Source: Gemmatales bacterium
GTDB taxonomy: Bacteria; Planctomycetota; Planctomycetia; Gemmatales; Gemmataceae
Reading direction: 5' to 3'
DNA length: 64,000 nucleotides
Assembly (NCBI GenBank): GCA_026004675.1
Contig: BPJP01000008.1
Location: 62,001 to 126,000, forward strand
Each line of letters begins with the position of its first letter. Within the stretch, counting starts at the first letter, position 1. Under the pieces are notes generated by a model. That model worked only from the letters and a program-made list of their open reading frames with translations, was not told where the DNA came from and searched no databases. Positions 7,731 to 19,060 of the stretch are shown here, in pieces. Made by a program: the position numbers and the translations under genes.

Positions 7731-8546
7731 TTACGATGCCAGGTGACGTTCAAACGGCCCAATGATCTGTTTGTTGGAGCTGCGGTCCAGGATGGCAAAC
7801 ACCACCCGCTCGAACACGCCGCTGAACTCGTTGTGAAAAGCACGAGCGAATAGCTCTGCAATCGTTTCCGGGTCGTTGCCGAAAACTCCGCAACCCCAGG
7901 CACCCAAAACGAGGGCGACATGGCCGTGTTTGGCGGCGATGGCAAGCACTTTGTCAATTCGGCGTTTCATTTCCGCCGCGATCATTTCCTGATCGGCCGT
8001 GCCTTGGCGGAACACTTCAGTTGCATTAACCGCGGGGGCCGTCAAAAAGGCAACGCAATAAGGTTCGCTCAAAAGTTGCCCCTCATCATCCCGAAACACC
8101 GGCACATCCGGAGAATAAATGACGTAGTTCGTGTACATCGGATCCCGCTGACGTCGGTGATAGTCGTACATCTCGTTGCCGACGAGGCAAGCATATAGCG
8201 CAGACGCCCGTGCCAGCGATTCTTCCTGGGCTTGGGCGCCACTCAGGAAACCACCTCCAGGATGCTTCGCCGAAGCGAAATTCAACACCGCTGGGACGAA
8301 TCCTTCCTCGACCACACGCCTCGCCGCTGACAGCGTGGTCGTGTTGACGACTTCGATCGGCGTCTTTCGTTTCGTCGGCGTTGGCATGGGAACATCGCAA
8401 TCAGGTGGATAAGAGACAGTCCCCTGCCTGGCCCGCTCGATCAGATCGCAAATTGCGACATTCTTGCCTGAGGCGGTCTGGTAGCGGCCAGCTTCCAGAA
8501 TTTGCACGGTTTCTTGAGCAATTTGAGCACGTCGCGATCGGTCCAT
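7731..8546 (-). CDS. Bacterial-type poly(ADP-ribose) glycohydrolase (TIGR02452 family)
   Basis: A 271-residue protein of the microbial PARG family (DUF2263/TIGR02452), a macrodomain-related fold that cleaves ADP-ribose-ribose bonds. The diagnostic loop GGG-x6-QEE is present as KHPGGGFLSGAQAQEESLAR (about residues 95-114), after NFASAK. The C-terminal VLGAWGCGVFGNDP is the second conserved ADP-ribose-binding loop, and the length is standard. It ends a minus-strand series with the SDR gene upstream (185-base gap). No ADP-ribosyltransferase gene was recognised in the window, so its physiological target is unknown. Confidence 0.88.
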   Translation of the reverse strand: MDRSRRAQIAQETVQILEAGRYQTASGKNVAICDLIERARQGTVSYPPDCDVPMPTPTKRKTPIEVVNTTTLSAARRVVEEGFVPAVLNFASAKHPGGGFLSGAQAQEESLARASALYACLVGNEMYDYHRRQRDPMYTNYVIYSPDVPVFRDDEGQLLSEPYCVAFLTAPAVNATEVFRQGTADQEMIAAEMKRRIDKVLAIAAKHGHVALVLGAWGCGVFGNDPETIAELFARAFHNEFSGVFERVVFAILDRSSNKQIIGPFERHLAS

Positions 8547-8731
8547 GGGTCTTCCGGTGGAAAAGAACCTTGTTTGGTCGGCCTGCTGTTCAATGAAAAA
8601 GACGCTACCTCGGGTCTGCCGCGGTCACGCAGACTGTGCCCCCGTCGAAGGCATTGTCACACCTGGCTGGCACCTGTCAATCGCTAAACATGCCCGCGGC
8701 CACATCTGTCTCTGCCCTGTTGATCGTCGTA

Positions 8732-9463
8732 TCAAATAAACGCCTGGGAGGTCGGCTTGATAACCAATTCCGGAATCGAAACGTGCGCTGGCATGGTGAC
8801 GACGAAAAGCACAGCTTGGGCGACGTCTTCGGAGCGAAGAATTCGGCGGCGATGTTCTTCGCTGACCGGATTGGGTCGGTTTTCCAGGATCGGCGTATCG
8901 ACCTCGCCAGGAAAGATCGTACTGACACGGATGCCGGCGTCGCGGACTTCTTCGGCGAGGCAAATGGCCATGGCGCGCATGCCGAACTTCGAAGCGTTAT
9001 AGGCGATCCCTCCCAACGGGCCAGAGCGCAGACCGGAAACCGAATTGATGTTGACGATGATCCCTTCGGAGCGAGCCAGCATGCCGGGAAGCACCTCGTG
9101 GACGCAATAAAAAGCGCCATTGAGGTTGGTATCGATTTGTTGCCGCCAACTGTCGGGTGTCAAATCGCGCACAGCGCGGTTCTTGACGTTGATGCCCGCG
9201 TTGTTGACAAGTATGTGAATGTCGCCCAGCCTGCTTTGCACTTGTTTCACTAGCTGGCGGACCTGTTCGACGTCGGCTACGTCGGCCGGATGGTACATGA
9301 GTCGATCGCCGGCGGCGAGCGAATCGGCGGCTTGCTTCAAGCGGTCGGGATTTCTGCCGGAAATGGCGACGCGTGCCCCTTGTTCGAGAAATAGCCGGGC
9401 CGTCGCCAGACCGATTCCGCTGCCGCCACCAGTGATCAATGCCGTCTTGCCTTCCAGTTTCAT
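8732..9463 (-). CDS. SDR-family oxidoreductase
   Basis: A 243-residue classical short-chain dehydrogenase/reductase, an NAD(P)H-dependent cytoplasmic enzyme. It has the cofactor motif TGGGSGIG (about residues 11-18), NNAG (about 89-92), the catalytic Ser in INSVSG (about 140) and YNASK (about 154-158). The C-terminal part (FPGEVDTPI) is also family-typical. The substrate cannot be assigned. It follows the LutA-like gene by 93 bases on the same strand. Confidence 0.9.
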   Translation of the reverse strand: MKLEGKTALITGGGSGIGLATARLFLEQGARVAISGRNPDRLKQAADSLAAGDRLMYHPADVADVEQVRQLVKQVQSRLGDIHILVNNAGINVKNRAVRDLTPDSWRQQIDTNLNGAFYCVHEVLPGMLARSEGIIVNINSVSGLRSGPLGGIAYNASKFGMRAMAICLAEEVRDAGIRVSTIFPGEVDTPILENRPNPVSEEHRRRILRSEDVAQAVLFVVTMPAHVSIPELVIKPTSQAFI

Positions 9464-9556
9464 CGCATCTCCCGCAAAAACGTCAACAAATGTCTGTGGC
9501 GAATGGTGTGATTCGCTCGCTGTTAAAGTCCCACAAAACGGAATGAGGCTCAGGGT

Positions 9557-10273
9557 TCAAGTTTGTGCAAGAACCTGCGCCAAGTGGAGGGCCCGGATTG
9601 GGCTGCCTCGACGCCTGAGGCAGCCGGCGATATTCATCAGGCAACCGGCGTCGGTCGCCACCACGGCGTCGGCACCTGTCTGTTCGATCAAAGCCGTCTT
9701 GTCGCGCACCATCGCTCCAGAGATCTGAGGATAGCGTACGGAAAAGGATCCCCCGAATCCGCAACATTCATCATGTCGTTCCAGAGGAACGTATTCCAAA
9801 TCGCGAACACGCTGCAAGAGTTGCACCGGTTCGGAACCGATGCCAAGACCTCGCAAATGGCAAGCCATGTGGTAGGTCACTCTGCCAGGGAAACGGGCGC
9901 CCACGTCGTCGACTTTGAGTTGGTGCACTAGAAACTCGGACAGCTCGAAAGTTTTGTGGGCGAGATCCTCGGCCCGGCCATGCCAGATCAAGTCGTCGGA
10001 AAAAAGTTCCGGATATTCGAGTTTGACCATGGCGGCACAAGAACCAGAGGGGACGACGACGCAATCCGAATGCATGAATGTCTGGATCGTGTGCCTGGCA
10101 AGCTGGCGGGCATCGCCATGAAACCCGCTGTTGAAATGAGGCTGGCCGCAACAGGTTTGAGCTTGCGGGAAATCGACCTCCACTCCGAGTCGGCGGAGCA
10201 ACTTCACAGTTGCCACCCCCACATCGGGAAACAAGGCGTCCCCCAGGCATGTGACCATCAACGAAACTTTCAC
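9557..10273 (-). CDS. LutA/YkgE-type (Fe-S)-binding protein
   Basis: A 238-residue CCG-domain protein of the LutA family, a subunit of the LutABC L-lactate oxidation complex in bacteria that have it. Two CCG motifs are visible: QTCCGQPHFNSG (about residues 40-51) and DECCGFGGSFSV (about 169-180). Both sit in cysteine-rich contexts (PSGSCAAM, HMACHLRGLG) expected to bind an Fe-S cluster. The gene begins 19 bases after the DUF58 gene stop, which suggests co-transcription. No lutB or lutC is seen nearby, so lactate use by this copy is an inference from the family name only. Confidence 0.88.
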   Translation of the reverse strand: MKVSLMVTCLGDALFPDVGVATVKLLRRLGVEVDFPQAQTCCGQPHFNSGFHGDARQLARHTIQTFMHSDCVVVPSGSCAAMVKLEYPELFSDDLIWHGRAEDLAHKTFELSEFLVHQLKVDDVGARFPGRVTYHMACHLRGLGIGSEPVQLLQRVRDLEYVPLERHDECCGFGGSFSVRYPQISGAMVRDKTALIEQTGADAVVATDAGCLMNIAGCLRRRGSPIRALHLAQVLAQT

Positions 10274-10292
10274 CCTTGTGCTCCACTTGAAA

Positions 10293-11195
10293 CTATCGCT
10301 GCCGCTGTCTTTGTCTTTTGGTCAGGTAGATGCCCAAGGCGCGGTCGACCGGTTCGTCGGTGCGCAACAAGTGGTAGTCGATTTGCATCTGGCCGACCTT
10401 TTGCCGCAACTCCGCGCAATAGGCATTGAAGTTTTTCAAGTATTCTTTGCGCAATTGCTGCGGATCGACAAGGAGTTTGTGGTCGCTGTTTTCGAGGTTG
10501 CGGAATTGCGTCCATTTGCGAAAGGGGAATTCGATTTCTTCGGGCGCGAGGATGTGAAAAAGGATCACCTCATGGCGGCGGAAGCGGAAATGCCTGAGTG
10601 CTCGCAATAAAGCCGGAAGATTGTCGAAACAGTCGGACAGAATGATAATCAGGCCTCGGCGTTTGATCTGACCAGCGAGCTCGTGCCAGATGGGGGCCAT
10701 GCTCGTTTCACCGCCTGGCTCGGTCTGTTCCAGCAAATGCAGCAGGTTCATGAGATGTTTGGCGTTGGCGCGTGGCCGCACCATTTGCCGCACTTTAGTG
10801 TCATGCGTGATCAAACCGACGGCATCCAGTTGGTGAAGCATCAAATAAGCCAGTGAGCCGGCGATGTACTGGGCGTATTGAAATTTGCTGATGTGCTGGC
10901 CTCGATAGGCCATGCTGCCGGAAGCATCCACCAATAAATGCGCCTTCAGGTTGGTTTCTTCCTCGAACTCTTTGATGTAGTAGCGATCGGTCTTGCCATA
11001 AACGCGCCAGTCGATGTGGCGAATCTCGTCTCCAGGGTAATACTGGCGATGTTCGGCAAATTCGACACTGAATCCCTTGTATGGACTCTTATGTACGCCC
11101 GTCAAAAACCCTTCGACCACCGAACGAGCCACCATTGTCAGCCTGCCGTATTTGGCCAGTGCGGATGGATCGAACTGAAACGTTGTTGTTGCCAT
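10293..11195 (-). CDS. DUF58 domain protein with VWA-like fold
   Basis: A 300-residue DUF58 protein. The family is built on a von Willebrand A-like fold and usually works with MoxR ATPases. Recognisable parts are RSVVEGFLTGVHKSPYKGFSVEFAEHRQYYPGDEIRHIDWRVYGKTDR... (the DUF58 core, split here), then the metal-site-like LLVDASGSMAYRG (DxSGS) and LIIILSDCFDN. ATG 11195 has GGAG six bases upstream; an in-frame GTG at 11207 is less likely. It lies between the PSD1 gene (124 bases upstream) and the lutA-like gene. The MoxR partner may be the separated gene at 837-1835. Confidence 0.9.
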   Translation of the reverse strand: MATTTFQFDPSALAKYGRLTMVARSVVEGFLTGVHKSPYKGFSVEFAEHRQYYPGDEIRHIDWRVYGKTDRYYIKEFEEETNLKAHLLVDASGSMAYRGQHISKFQYAQYIAGSLAYLMLHQLDAVGLITHDTKVRQMVRPRANAKHLMNLLHLLEQTEPGGETSMAPIWHELAGQIKRRGLIIILSDCFDNLPALLRALRHFRFRRHEVILFHILAPEEIEFPFRKWTQFRNLENSDHKLLVDPQQLRKEYLKNFNAYCAELRQKVGQMQIDYHLLRTDEPVDRALGIYLTKRQRQRQR

Positions 11196-11319
11196 GAAGG
11201 TCTCCACAGTGCGGGAACACGGACGCGTCGAGAACGAACAAGCTACGCGAAACCCTCTTCGTTCGCAGCCTTATGCTGCTTGCCGGAGGATTTTCGGAAA
11301 GGCTGTAATTCTCCAGAAG

Positions 11320-14493
<3,174 letters not shown>

Positions 14494-14637
14494 TGCTGAG
14501 ACTTTCTGTCGAAGGTTGTTTCGGCGAGCATCGCGGTGAGTTTTCTTACAATTCTAATGGCGCCCTCATGGCATGCAAGCGCCTTCCACTGCGGAAATCA
14601 GCCTGTGTCGGAAAAATACAATTCCCCATTGTCTCCC

Positions 14638-14695
14638 GCTCGATACGACCGTCAGTTGACGGTCTGGCTGCTCGATACGACCGTCAGTTGACGGT
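14638..14695. repeat. Tandem 26-bp palindrome-bearing repeats
   Basis: Two identical 26-base units (14638-14663 and 14670-14695) are spaced by a 32-base period. Each carries ACCGTCA-GT-TGACGGT, a 7-bp inverted repeat. A looser third inverted pair (CCGTCA ... TGACGG) follows at about 14715-14737. They lie between the divergent PSD1 and hemP genes and could be operators or small hairpins. The remaining bases of the 14494-14864 gap show only the Fur-like site. Confidence 0.6.
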
Positions 14696-14824
14696 GACTG
14701 CGTTAGGATCGTCGCCGTCAACGCCGTTTGCTGACGGTGTTGGCAGTGGGATGAGAGCAGAATTTCAAAAAAACAGAGAAAAAAAGCTTGACGGACGCGG
14801 CAGGCGCAATAAGATCAATGACAT

Positions 14825-14839
14825 TGAGACTCAATCTCA
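14825..14839. promoter_or_regulatory. Fur-box-like operator upstream of hemP
   Basis: TGAGACT-C-AATCTCA is a 7-1-7 inverted repeat with one mismatched pair, the geometry of the Fur consensus. It lies 25 bases upstream of the hemP ATG. Repression by Fur under iron-replete conditions is inferred from the site and from known hemP regulation in other bacteria. Confidence 0.6.
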
Positions 14840-14864
14840 ATTTTCTGCAGAAAGGAGGTTGAGC

Positions 14865-15038
14865 ATGCACGATGGGAAGCGGGATCCGCCTTCGTCCCAA
14901 AACAGCACGAAGGACCAGCCCCCCGTGTTAAACGCGAAAGAATTATTCCGCGGCACCAGGGAAGTCCTTATCGATCACGACGGCGTGACGTACCGACTTC
15001 GTATAACCAAGCATAATAAGCTGATTCTGCAACGCTAA
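14865..15038 (+). CDS. hemP: Hemin uptake protein HemP
   Basis: A 57-residue protein with the HemP-family C-terminal pattern: ELFRGTREVLIDHDGVTYRL (about residues 26-45) followed by RITKHNKLILQR. HemP/HmuP proteins are small cytoplasmic factors linked to haem uptake, in some bacteria as activators of haem-receptor transcription. The start is well fixed: AAAGGAGG lies seven bases before ATG 14865, although the frame is open further upstream to 14493. The Fur-like operator just upstream supports an iron-related role. No haem receptor lies nearby; ferrochelatase is at 29157-30128. Confidence 0.85.
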   Translation: MHDGKRDPPSSQNSTKDQPPVLNAKELFRGTREVLIDHDGVTYRLRITKHNKLILQR

Positions 15039-15205
15039 CAGCGATCCTTTCCAGCTAGCCAGCCAGTCTCCCTATCGAGTCCTTCGACTCGCTTCGATGG
15101 AGCAGCCAGCCACGACTGGAAGTACCAGCGAAGTTTCGCCAAGGGGAACTTTCAAGACCCACGATTCCCTGATCGGGTTTCGATTGTTTCAGCGCAGACA
15201 CTAAG

Positions 15206-15241
15206 CGCGGAGCGGGGCTTATCTGTCCCTCGCGCTCCGCG
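15206..15241. terminator. Hairpin between hemP and the TPR gene
   Basis: CGCGGAGCG (15206-15214) pairs with CGCTCCGCG (15233-15241). It could end the hemP transcript, but there is no T tract and its role is uncertain. Confidence 0.35.
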
Positions 15242-15266
15242 ACTGCATTGATAACGGGAGAATTCG

Positions 15267-17342
15267 GTGGCACAACCTTCCGCAGACGATCGGACTGAAC
15301 AGGACAACGCCTTAGGGGCGAAATCCAACAGCCCGCACCGAATGATCGAAGAGGAATGCAAACGGCACCTCGAAGCTGCGTTGCAAGGTTTCTTGCAAGC
15401 CATTGTCGACGAATGGCGGTTGGCGTTCGCCCAGGCGGTCCGCTCGTTCTCTCAGCGTGTGGAAAGTCTTCCGTTCCCTCAACTCGACTGGAAGACGCGA
15501 GGATGTCAGTCGGACGGAACGCCTTTGGCCGGCAACGAGGCGGCGAACATCGATGCTCAAGCGCCCGTTGCGAACGTGGACGAGGGCAAAGGTCAAAATC
15601 ACGACGACCAGGCGACCATGGTCGCTAGATCGTCCTCTCCGAAGACGGCGGTGGTGCCGAAAGCGCGGGCGACAATGCTTTCGACTGCTGCTCCAACGCA
15701 ATCCGAGTGGAAACTCGCCAGCGAGGCTGGCTCGGTCGGGGGAAAAGAACCGCGAAGTCGTCTTGCGGACGATCTGATGGTTCGAGCCGAGGAGCATCGA
15801 CGCCGAGGCGAGCATGCCCAGGCGTTGGCGCGATACGACGACGTCATCAAACTGGCCCCCTTCTGTCAACGGGCATATGTCCGACGCGGTCAACTGCTGC
15901 GATCTCTGGGCAGGCGGAAGCAGGCCTTGGCTGATCTGACTCGAGCCTGTGAATTGGCTCCGGATGATGCGGAGGCTGCCCTCGGTCGAGGCAACATTTT
16001 GTTCGACCTAGGCAACTACGACGAGGCTATCGCCTGCTATAGCCGAGCGATCGAACTGGACAGCGGCCAACCACTTTTCTACCTGAATCGTGCGTTGGCT
16101 TATGCTCGCAAACGTGCCTTCATCCCAGCGATCGAGGACGCCGGCCACGCTTTGCGTCTCGATGGGGAGCTTGGCGACGCCTATTACCTGCGTGGCTTTG
16201 CACTGCACCGGTGCCGGAGGTTCGATGAAGCGTTGGCTGACTTTGATCGTTTGCTCGCAATTCGGCCTGGAGATGCCCTGGCGTGGAATGAGCGGGGTCT
16301 GGTCTACGCATCGCGGCGGCAATATGCCGAGGCGATTCGGGATTACGGCCAGGCGTTGAAGCGCGATCCTCAGCTGGTCCTGAGCCGTTACAACCGGGGC
16401 ATCGCCTACCGTTTGAGTGGCGAATACGCCATGGCACGTGCTGATTTCGAGGAAGTGCTGCGGCGGAAACCCGATTTCTATCCCGCCTATCTGCAGAGGG
16501 GGCTTTGTTTCGCCGCTGAAAAGGATTTCGACAACGCTTTGGCCGACCTGCACCGTGCCGCCGAGCTAGCTCCCGGTCATCAAGAAATCATCGCTCAAAT
16601 CGAGGAAGTCCGGGCGGCGAGCAAAACACACCAGCAGTCGACGACGAGTTCCTGGGCCACGGGGCTTTTGGAAAAAAGCGATTCCTCCGCCAAACTGGTG
16701 GCGGTCACCTGTCCCGAATGTGGCGCCCCTGGCAAAATTCCCTGGGAAAAATTGCAGGCGAAATTCGAATGCAAGCACTGCCGGTCGGTCTACAGCGTCG
16801 AGCCGAACGGAAAACTGGCTCGAATCGGCCGCATCGAAAACAACGTCCTCAAACCGGCGCCAACCCGTGCGTTTGACATCCGTGCGATTCGTCTTCGCTA
16901 TTGGGCAGCGGGCGCGGTGCTGCTGGCGTTGCTCTATCCGATCTCGACTGTTTGTGGAACGAAGCCCCCCGCTGTCTGGCGGTCATTCGATATCTCTCAG
17001 CTTTGCGCTCTCTGGCGAGAGCAGCCTGCCTCCGTTCGCGATTTGCCGGTGGAAGTCAGCGGCACCGTCCAGCGCTGCGAGCCACTCGCCGAAGAACCAA
17101 CTCTAGTCCTGGGGCTGCCCGACGGCAGCCGACAAATCGTCTGCCAGCTCGATAGCTATGCCCTCGCAAACAAGAAAGCGCTTCCCGACGTCCAGGCCGG
17201 CACCTACGTCATCGTCCAGGGCAAACTCGGCAAAGCCGAAGATGGCCAGATCAAGGTCCTCAATGCCTGGATCGCCATGATCGACAAAAACCCACTTCGC
17301 AGTCCAGGCATCGCGCTTGGACCGCTCTTTGTCAAAAAGTGA
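15267..17342 (+). CDS. TPR protein with zinc ribbon, TM helix and OB-fold tail
   Basis: A 691-residue protein of unknown function with a clear architecture. The first 160 residues are helical and low in conserved features. About eight tetratricopeptide repeats follow (about 165-445; for example ALARYDDVIKLAPFCQRAYV, ALADLTRACELAPDDAEAAL, AIACYSRAIELDSGQPLFYL). Next is a two-CxxC zinc ribbon (CPECG ... CKHC, about 480-510), one transmembrane helix (YWAAGAVLLALLYPIST, about 548-564), and a C-terminal tRNA_anti-like OB domain (VEVSGTVQRCEPLAEE ... GTYVIVQGKLGK). The start is GTG 15267 with GGGAG six bases upstream. TPRs suggest protein docking at the membrane. Confidence 0.85.
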   Translation: MAQPSADDRTEQDNALGAKSNSPHRMIEEECKRHLEAALQGFLQAIVDEWRLAFAQAVRSFSQRVESLPFPQLDWKTRGCQSDGTPLAGNEAANIDAQAPVANVDEGKGQNHDDQATMVARSSSPKTAVVPKARATMLSTAAPTQSEWKLASEAGSVGGKEPRSRLADDLMVRAEEHRRRGEHAQALARYDDVIKLAPFCQRAYVRRGQLLRSLGRRKQALADLTRACELAPDDAEAALGRGNILFDLGNYDEAIACYSRAIELDSGQPLFYLNRALAYARKRAFIPAIEDAGHALRLDGELGDAYYLRGFALHRCRRFDEALADFDRLLAIRPGDALAWNERGLVYASRRQYAEAIRDYGQALKRDPQLVLSRYNRGIAYRLSGEYAMARADFEEVLRRKPDFYPAYLQRGLCFAAEKDFDNALADLHRAAELAPGHQEIIAQIEEVRAASKTHQQSTTSSWATGLLEKSDSSAKLVAVTCPECGAPGKIPWEKLQAKFECKHCRSVYSVEPNGKLARIGRIENNVLKPAPTRAFDIRAIRLRYWAAGAVLLALLYPISTVCGTKPPAVWRSFDISQLCALWREQPASVRDLPVEVSGTVQRCEPLAEEPTLVLGLPDGSRQIVCQLDSYALANKKALPDVQAGTYVIVQGKLGKAEDGQIKVLNAWIAMIDKNPLRSPGIALGPLFVKK

Positions 17343-17433
17343 CTGTGCCGGAAACCTTGTTGCCGAATTTCCGGCACGAAACGAAAAGGCAACCACCAGG
17401 CAACTTCACCATCTATGAAAGGAGAAAATGCCC

Positions 17434-18384
17434 ATGCGAAACCAGGCCTCTGCAAAACGTCACGGCTTTACGCTGGTTGAATTGCTTGTGGTCATCGCGA
17501 TCATCGCAACCCTTGTCGGCTTGCTTTTGCCAGCCGTGCAAAAAGCCCGTGCCGCTGCCGCACGCATCAAGTGCGTCAACAACATGAAGCAAATCGCCCT
17601 CGCTACGCACAATTACCATGACACCTATCGCAAATTCCCTTATGCGACGCTCGATTACCAGCCGGGCAGTGCGACCGCCACCTGGGTGACTGGCTTTATT
17701 CTCATCCTGCCATTCCTCGAACAGGACCCGATCGCTACGCGCTGGGACCCCAATCAGCCACGCAATAGTACGGTGGATACCGACGGCGACGGCTGGACCA
17801 ATGCCATGATCCAGCAAATGGAGATTCCCACCTATAAATGCCCTGCGATGAATCCTCCGAACGGTCCACTCCGCGGTGCGGAAAACCGAGCGCCGAGTAG
17901 CTATCTCTTCAATGCCGGCACACCGGATGTGGCGCTCTTTCATTACTGGTCGTTTTACGGCTTGTCCGCCGAACCCCAATACGACGGCGTCGTGGTGCCC
18001 CTCAAAAATACGTCTGTCACTCCCGATTCTCCAAACCGCAAGGCGGTGACCATGGACCAGGTTTCGGATGGCACCGCCTACACCTATTTGCTGGGTGAAA
18101 CCGATTTCCGTCCCCGAGGCGTGCCCTCCACCGAAATGGGCGGTGTCTGGGCGTTCGGCTACATCGGCTACACCTGGGGAACCACTTTTCATCCCTTCAA
18201 TAACCACGCCAATACGACAACCGTCTATGGCGCTTTTCGCAGCGAGCATCCTTACGGCGCTCACTTTGCCATGACCGACGGCTCGGTGCACTTTTTCAGC
18301 AACTCGCTCGATCCGGTCACCTACCGTGCCCTTTCCACGCGAGCGGGGAACGAACTGGTGCCCACGAACGAATATTTCGAGTAA
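17434..18384 (+). CDS. DUF1559-type prepilin-like protein
   Basis: A 316-residue planctomycete DUF1559 protein with a type IV prepilin-like N-terminus: basic leader, RHG/FTLVELLVVIAIIATL cleavage and helix motif, then PAVQKARAAAARIKCVNNMKQIALATHNYHD. The C-terminal part carries FAMTDGSVHFFSNSLD, the other DUF1559 hallmark. Such proteins are very numerous in planctomycetes and are probably exported and processed like type II secretion pseudopilins, but their job is unknown. AAAGGAG lies nine bases before ATG 17434 and only three before an in-frame ATG at 17428, so 17434 is preferred. A hairpin and a small lipoprotein gene follow. Confidence 0.92.
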   Translation: MRNQASAKRHGFTLVELLVVIAIIATLVGLLLPAVQKARAAAARIKCVNNMKQIALATHNYHDTYRKFPYATLDYQPGSATATWVTGFILILPFLEQDPIATRWDPNQPRNSTVDTDGDGWTNAMIQQMEIPTYKCPAMNPPNGPLRGAENRAPSSYLFNAGTPDVALFHYWSFYGLSAEPQYDGVVVPLKNTSVTPDSPNRKAVTMDQVSDGTAYTYLLGETDFRPRGVPSTEMGGVWAFGYIGYTWGTTFHPFNNHANTTTVYGAFRSEHPYGAHFAMTDGSVHFFSNSLDPVTYRALSTRAGNELVPTNEYFE

Positions 18385-18395
18385 CGGGCCGGTAC

Positions 18396-18446
18396 GGCGG
18401 TCCTCTCCGCCTGTCCCAGCGGCTTGCACGAGGACCGCCCTCTTTT
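18396..18446 (+). terminator. Terminator after the DUF1559 gene
   Basis: A 10-bp stem (GGCGGTCCTC with GAGGACCGCC, 24-base loop) is followed by CTCTTTT. It probably reduces read-through into the lipoprotein gene that starts at 18466. Confidence 0.7.
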
Positions 18447-18465
18447 CACCTGAGGTCAGACCGTC

Positions 18466-18729
18466 ATGAAACCGACATCCGCCAGGTGGCTGTTCTTGTT
18501 CGCCGCGTTGATCGCATGGGGTTGTCAGAGCGGCGTGCCGGATGCCGCATCCCAGGAGCAAGCACTTTCCATCGGCGAGTGGAAGAGCATGCCGATCGAC
18601 GAGAAATACACTCCCGAAACCCTCGAACGGCTCAAACGCAGCCACCCGACGCTGGAAACGCCGGAAGGGTGGAAAGCCTTCGAGCGGTCCACCCTGAAAC
18701 CGGAACGGAAAGAGGACTTCGGCAACTAA
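18466..18729 (+). CDS. Small lipoprotein
   Basis: An 87-residue protein with an n-region, a hydrophobic segment WLFLFAALIAWGC and a lipobox-type cysteine at about residue 20, so it is predicted to be lipid-anchored. The mature part is short, charged and has no known domain (YTPETLERLKRSHPTLETPE). Short lipoproteins often follow DUF1559 genes in planctomycetes, and that is the position here. Function unknown. Confidence 0.7.
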   Translation: MKPTSARWLFLFAALIAWGCQSGVPDAASQEQALSIGEWKSMPIDEKYTPETLERLKRSHPTLETPEGWKAFERSTLKPERKEDFGN

Positions 18730-18765
18730 AACCCCCTTGCTCTGAATTGCCAAAAGGCAGCAACC

Positions 18766-18993
18766 ATGCGAACGTTTGAAATCATCCGCCTTCATCTGAC
18801 CATCTTTATGGGCGTTTCGCTGGTCGTCAGCTCGCTGCTTGGTCTGCGTTCTCTCGCGAGACGTTTTCGCCAAAAGACGCATGATTTGGCCAGCTTCGAT
18901 GCCCCCAGGAGCATGGCACACGCCAGACGACCGGCGACGGCGCTGCCGCCCGGATTCGCGGAAGACAACCTTCTTCGTGCGTTCGACCGTTGA
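18766..18993 (+). CDS. Small single-helix membrane protein
   Basis: A possible 75-residue protein with one hydrophobic helix near the N-terminus (LHLTIFMGVSLVVSSLLGL, about residues 9-27) and a basic, disordered tail. An AAAGG sits about nine bases before the ATG. It lies in line between the lipoprotein and the TPR gene. There is no recognised family, so it is reported as plausible rather than certain. Confidence 0.45.
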   Translation: MRTFEIIRLHLTIFMGVSLVVSSLLGLRSLARRFRQKTHDLASFDAPRSMAHARRPATALPPGFAEDNLLRAFDR

Positions 18994-19060
18994 ACCCCTT
19001 TTGTTGTGTGAGGCAGGGAAGGGAGTCCCTCGTCCTCACATCATTTGCGGAGTACAGAAC

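Noticed and set aside
8405..8420. ATAAGAGACAG resembles the end of the Tn5/Nextera mosaic end
   Set aside because: It lies inside the PARG-like gene and encodes normal family sequence (GTVSYPPDC), so the 11-base match is coincidence.
14638..14740. CRISPR array
   Set aside because: Only two exact units and a 6-base spacer; no cas genes.
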